Positions 62,479 through 64,000 of a stretch of 64,000 bases of DNA are shown in pieces; the first letter of the stretch is position 1; every line of letters starts with the position of its first letter. Location: contig JAFOIV010000078.1 of NCBI GenBank assembly GCA_017420535.1, positions 1-64,000 of the forward strand, written 5' to 3'. The DNA is from Eubacterium sp. GTDB lineage: Bacteria > Bacillota > Clostridia > Lachnospirales > Lachnospiraceae. The translations under genes were made by a program, and so were the position numbers. The notes below the pieces were generated by a model. The model had not been told where the DNA came from, did no database searches, and was given only the letters and a program-made list of their open reading frames with translations.

Positions 62479-63105
62479 ATGGAAAAAAGCATTGAAAGAA
62501 AAGAAGAGATCCTCTATAAGGTTCATAACGGTCTCTATGTTAATCTCACTAACAAATGTCCTTGCGCCTGCACTTTCTGTTTAAGACAGAACAGGGATAA
62601 GGTTGGAGAATCCGACTCTCTCTGGCTTGATCACGAGCCTTCTTTTGAAGAAGTTGTGGAAGCTTTTAAGAAAAAGAATATGTCTGAATTTAAAGAGGTA
62701 GTCTTCTGCGGTTTTGGCGAACCAACTGAAGCTTTAGATACTCTTTTAAAAGTTGCAGAATATGTAAAAGCTGAATACAACCTGCCTGTCAGACTTAACA
62801 CCAATGGACTTGGCAACTTAGTTAATGGCCGTAATATCTGTCCTGATCTTAAAGGCCGTATTGATGCCATTTCCATATCTCTTAATACTCCTGATGCAGA
62901 TAAATACTATGAGATAGTAAGGCCAAAATTCGGCCCTGATTCATTTCAGGCAATGCTGGACTTTGCAAAGGAGGCAGTAAAACATGTTCCATCTGTTACC
63001 TTCACAACAGTAGCCACAACTATCTCTCATGAGGATGAAGAAAAATGTCAGAAGATCTGCGATGACCTGGGGGTTAAATACCGCATCCGTCCTTGGGAAG
63101 ACTGA
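62479..63105 (+). CDS. TatD-associated radical SAM protein
   Basis: 208 residues. The [4Fe-4S] site is the CxxxCxxC of KCPCACTFC (Cys27, Cys31, Cys34), and FCGFGEPT is the SAM-binding GGE-like motif. It is a minimal radical SAM barrel without SPASM or extra cluster domains. The sequence resembles the family usually encoded with TatD nucleases. No tatD is adjacent here; the reaction is unknown. The start is the ATG at 62479 with AAAGGA seven bases upstream. Confidence 0.85.
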   Translation: MEKSIERKEEILYKVHNGLYVNLTNKCPCACTFCLRQNRDKVGESDSLWLDHEPSFEEVVEAFKKKNMSEFKEVVFCGFGEPTEALDTLLKVAEYVKAEYNLPVRLNTNGLGNLVNGRNICPDLKGRIDAISISLNTPDADKYYEIVRPKFGPDSFQAMLDFAKEAVKHVPSVTFTTVATTISHEDEEKCQKICDDLGVKYRIRPWED

Positions 63106-63132
63106 TATCACTATTAAAAACACTCTGCCAAG

Positions 63133-63170
63133 AAAAAAGTCCTTCGCCTTAGTGGCAAAGGGCTTTTTTA
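63133..63170. terminator. Bidirectional terminator before the epimerase gene
   Basis: AAAAAAGTCCTT-GCC and GGC-AAGGGCTTTTTT form a strong stem with A- and T-rich outer arms, suited to both converging genes. Confidence 0.88.
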
Positions 63171-64000
63171 TTACATCATGCTCTTTATTCCTTCTTTAAA
63201 TTTCATCTCAGGAATAAAACCTGTATCTTCTTTTAATTCTGTAATATCCGCAGTGAGGTGCATTACCTGTTTTTCGGAATAAGGTATTGCTCCAAAATCA
63301 ATAAAAGCTCCAGGGCAAACCACATCTCTTATATCTTCGATATAGCTTCTAAGAGGTCTTCCCTCTCCTGAACCTATAACATAAGTTTTTTCATTTTTAC
63401 CCTTACGGGCGATAAGATAAAATGCTCTTGCCGCATCCTTGGAATAAAGGTAGTCCCAGATCTGCTCTCCCTTTGTGGTTTCAGGCACTTCCCCAATTTT
63501 AAGTTTTGATATCATACTCTGAACCAGAGTCCCGCCCCCGTCATAAGGTCCATATACACTAAGAATCCTAGTCCAGATAAATTCCATTCCCAGCTGTTTT
63601 GCTCTTATCTTTCCAAACTGCCCCGCAGCAAGTTTTGCAACGCCATATCCATTCTCAGGAAATGCAGGAGTATCAGCTCTTAAGGCTTCATTACTTCTTC
63701 CATATTCAGCCTGGGATCCCGCCCCTATAAAAAGCCGGACTCCCAGATCTTTAGCTGCATCCATGGCATCCATTGTGTATCTTACATTTTCCATCTGGGA
63801 AGGAATATCATCTCTTCCCTGTCCAAAGGTATTCATCCAGGCAAAATGATAGAACACATCATATCTGTCAGGAAAACTATGTCCCTCTCTTCTTTCCTTA
63901 TCCAGTACTTTTGAAAGACTCTTTATATCTTTTAAGTCACACTTTATCATAGCGACTCTGTCATTTTCTTTTATCCTGTCTATCCTTTTAGAATCCGGAT
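63171..64000 (-). CDS. NAD-dependent epimerase/dehydratase, N-terminus outside window
   Basis: Partial gene. The frame stays open to the right edge: upstream of the Met at 63950 it reads RIDRIKENDRVA, the normal lead into strand three, so the glycine-rich NAD motif lies beyond 64000. The visible part contains VFYHFAWMN, GAGSQAEYG, the catalytic NGYGVAKLAAGQ (Tyr-x-x-x-Lys) and RILSVYGPYDGGGTLV, typical of extended SDR sugar-nucleotide epimerases. It may act on a cell-surface sugar nucleotide; no glycosyltransferase is visible to confirm this. Confidence 0.88.
   Translation of the reverse strand, partial: PDSKRIDRIKENDRVAMIKCDLKDIKSLSKVLDKERREGHSFPDRYDVFYHFAWMNTFGQGRDDIPSQMENVRYTMDAMDAAKDLGVRLFIGAGSQAEYGRSNEALRADTPAFPENGYGVAKLAAGQFGKIRAKQLGMEFIWTRILSVYGPYDGGGTLVQSMISKLKIGEVPETTKGEQIWDYLYSKDAARAFYLIARKGKNEKTYVIGSGEGRPLRSYIEDIRDVVCPGAFIDFGAIPYSEKQVMHLTADITELKEDTGFIPEMKFKEGIKSMM

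Overview
The window is 64 kb of low-GC chromosome, almost certainly from an anaerobic Firmicute of the class Clostridia. The best fit is Lachnospiraceae: cdaA-cdaR, DUF5662, DUF6062 and DUF2974 proteins, a flavin reductase-rubredoxin fusion, a T-box in front of thrS, strong GGAGG ribosome sites and several TTG/GTG starts. I do not assign a genus. Gene density is high, most genes run leftward (- strand), and there is no prophage, CRISPR array or transposase gene.

Layout. 0-6 kb: a 159-bp palindromic repeat, then (-) a TrmH-family rRNA methyltransferase, dnaE, a DUF5662 protein and an HD nucleotidase. 6.1-6.3 kb: tRNA-Thr(CGU). 6.3-12.4 kb: ftsH, glyA, a uracil permease and, divergently, upp. 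12.5-16.9 kb: a five-gene unit with two membrane proteins, cdaA, cdaR (c-di-AMP synthesis and its regulator) and a sirtuin. 17-21.6 kb: thrS with its T-box, an NhaC-type antiporter whose 5' end is cut by an in-frame TAG, and an SDR oxidoreductase. 21.7-25.7 kb: a polar amino-acid ABC importer, truA and a VanZ protein. 25.7-32.4 kb: a DUF6062 protein, a DUF4304-like protein and a 1686-residue secreted RTX-repeat protein.

32.7-38.1 kb is a coherent sugar operon: a PTS EIIBCA permease, a private HPr paralogue with Gly at position 46 instead of Ser, an amylosucrase-like GH13 enzyme and a LacI-type regulator. A promoter and a cre-like operator sit just upstream. 38.3-43.6 kb: a degenerate alpha/beta-hydrolase, then a moxR - DUF58 - transglutaminase operon. 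43.9-46.8 kb (+): pyk and a GH32 sucrose(-6-phosphate) hydrolase. 46.9-49.7 kb: an ABC-2 exporter operon with a second copy of the 159-bp repeat in its leader. 49.7-59.3 kb: a possible small transcript and a long leftward run of HAD phosphatase, YolD-like protein, an AT-rich ABC exporter pair, a Y-family polymerase, a phosphoesterase, a DUF975/CmpB membrane protein, a flavin reductase-rubredoxin, a DUF2974 hydrolase and a second HAD phosphatase. 59.4-63.1 kb (+): NUDIX, a CbxX/SpoVK-type AAA+ ATPase, pyridoxamine kinase and a radical SAM protein. The right edge holds an epimerase whose N-terminus lies outside the window.

The items most worth following are: (i) the 159-bp element with 10-bp terminal inverted repeats and apparent 2-bp target duplications, one copy of which now supplies the last codons of the methyltransferase gene; (ii) the secreted RTX protein with a possible PD-(D/E)XK nuclease-like N-terminal domain and an adjacent DUF4304-like partner; (iii) the Ser46-less HPr inside the PTS operon; (iv) the nonsense codon in the NhaC antiporter; and (v) the promoter-to-terminator unit at 49.7-49.96 kb.
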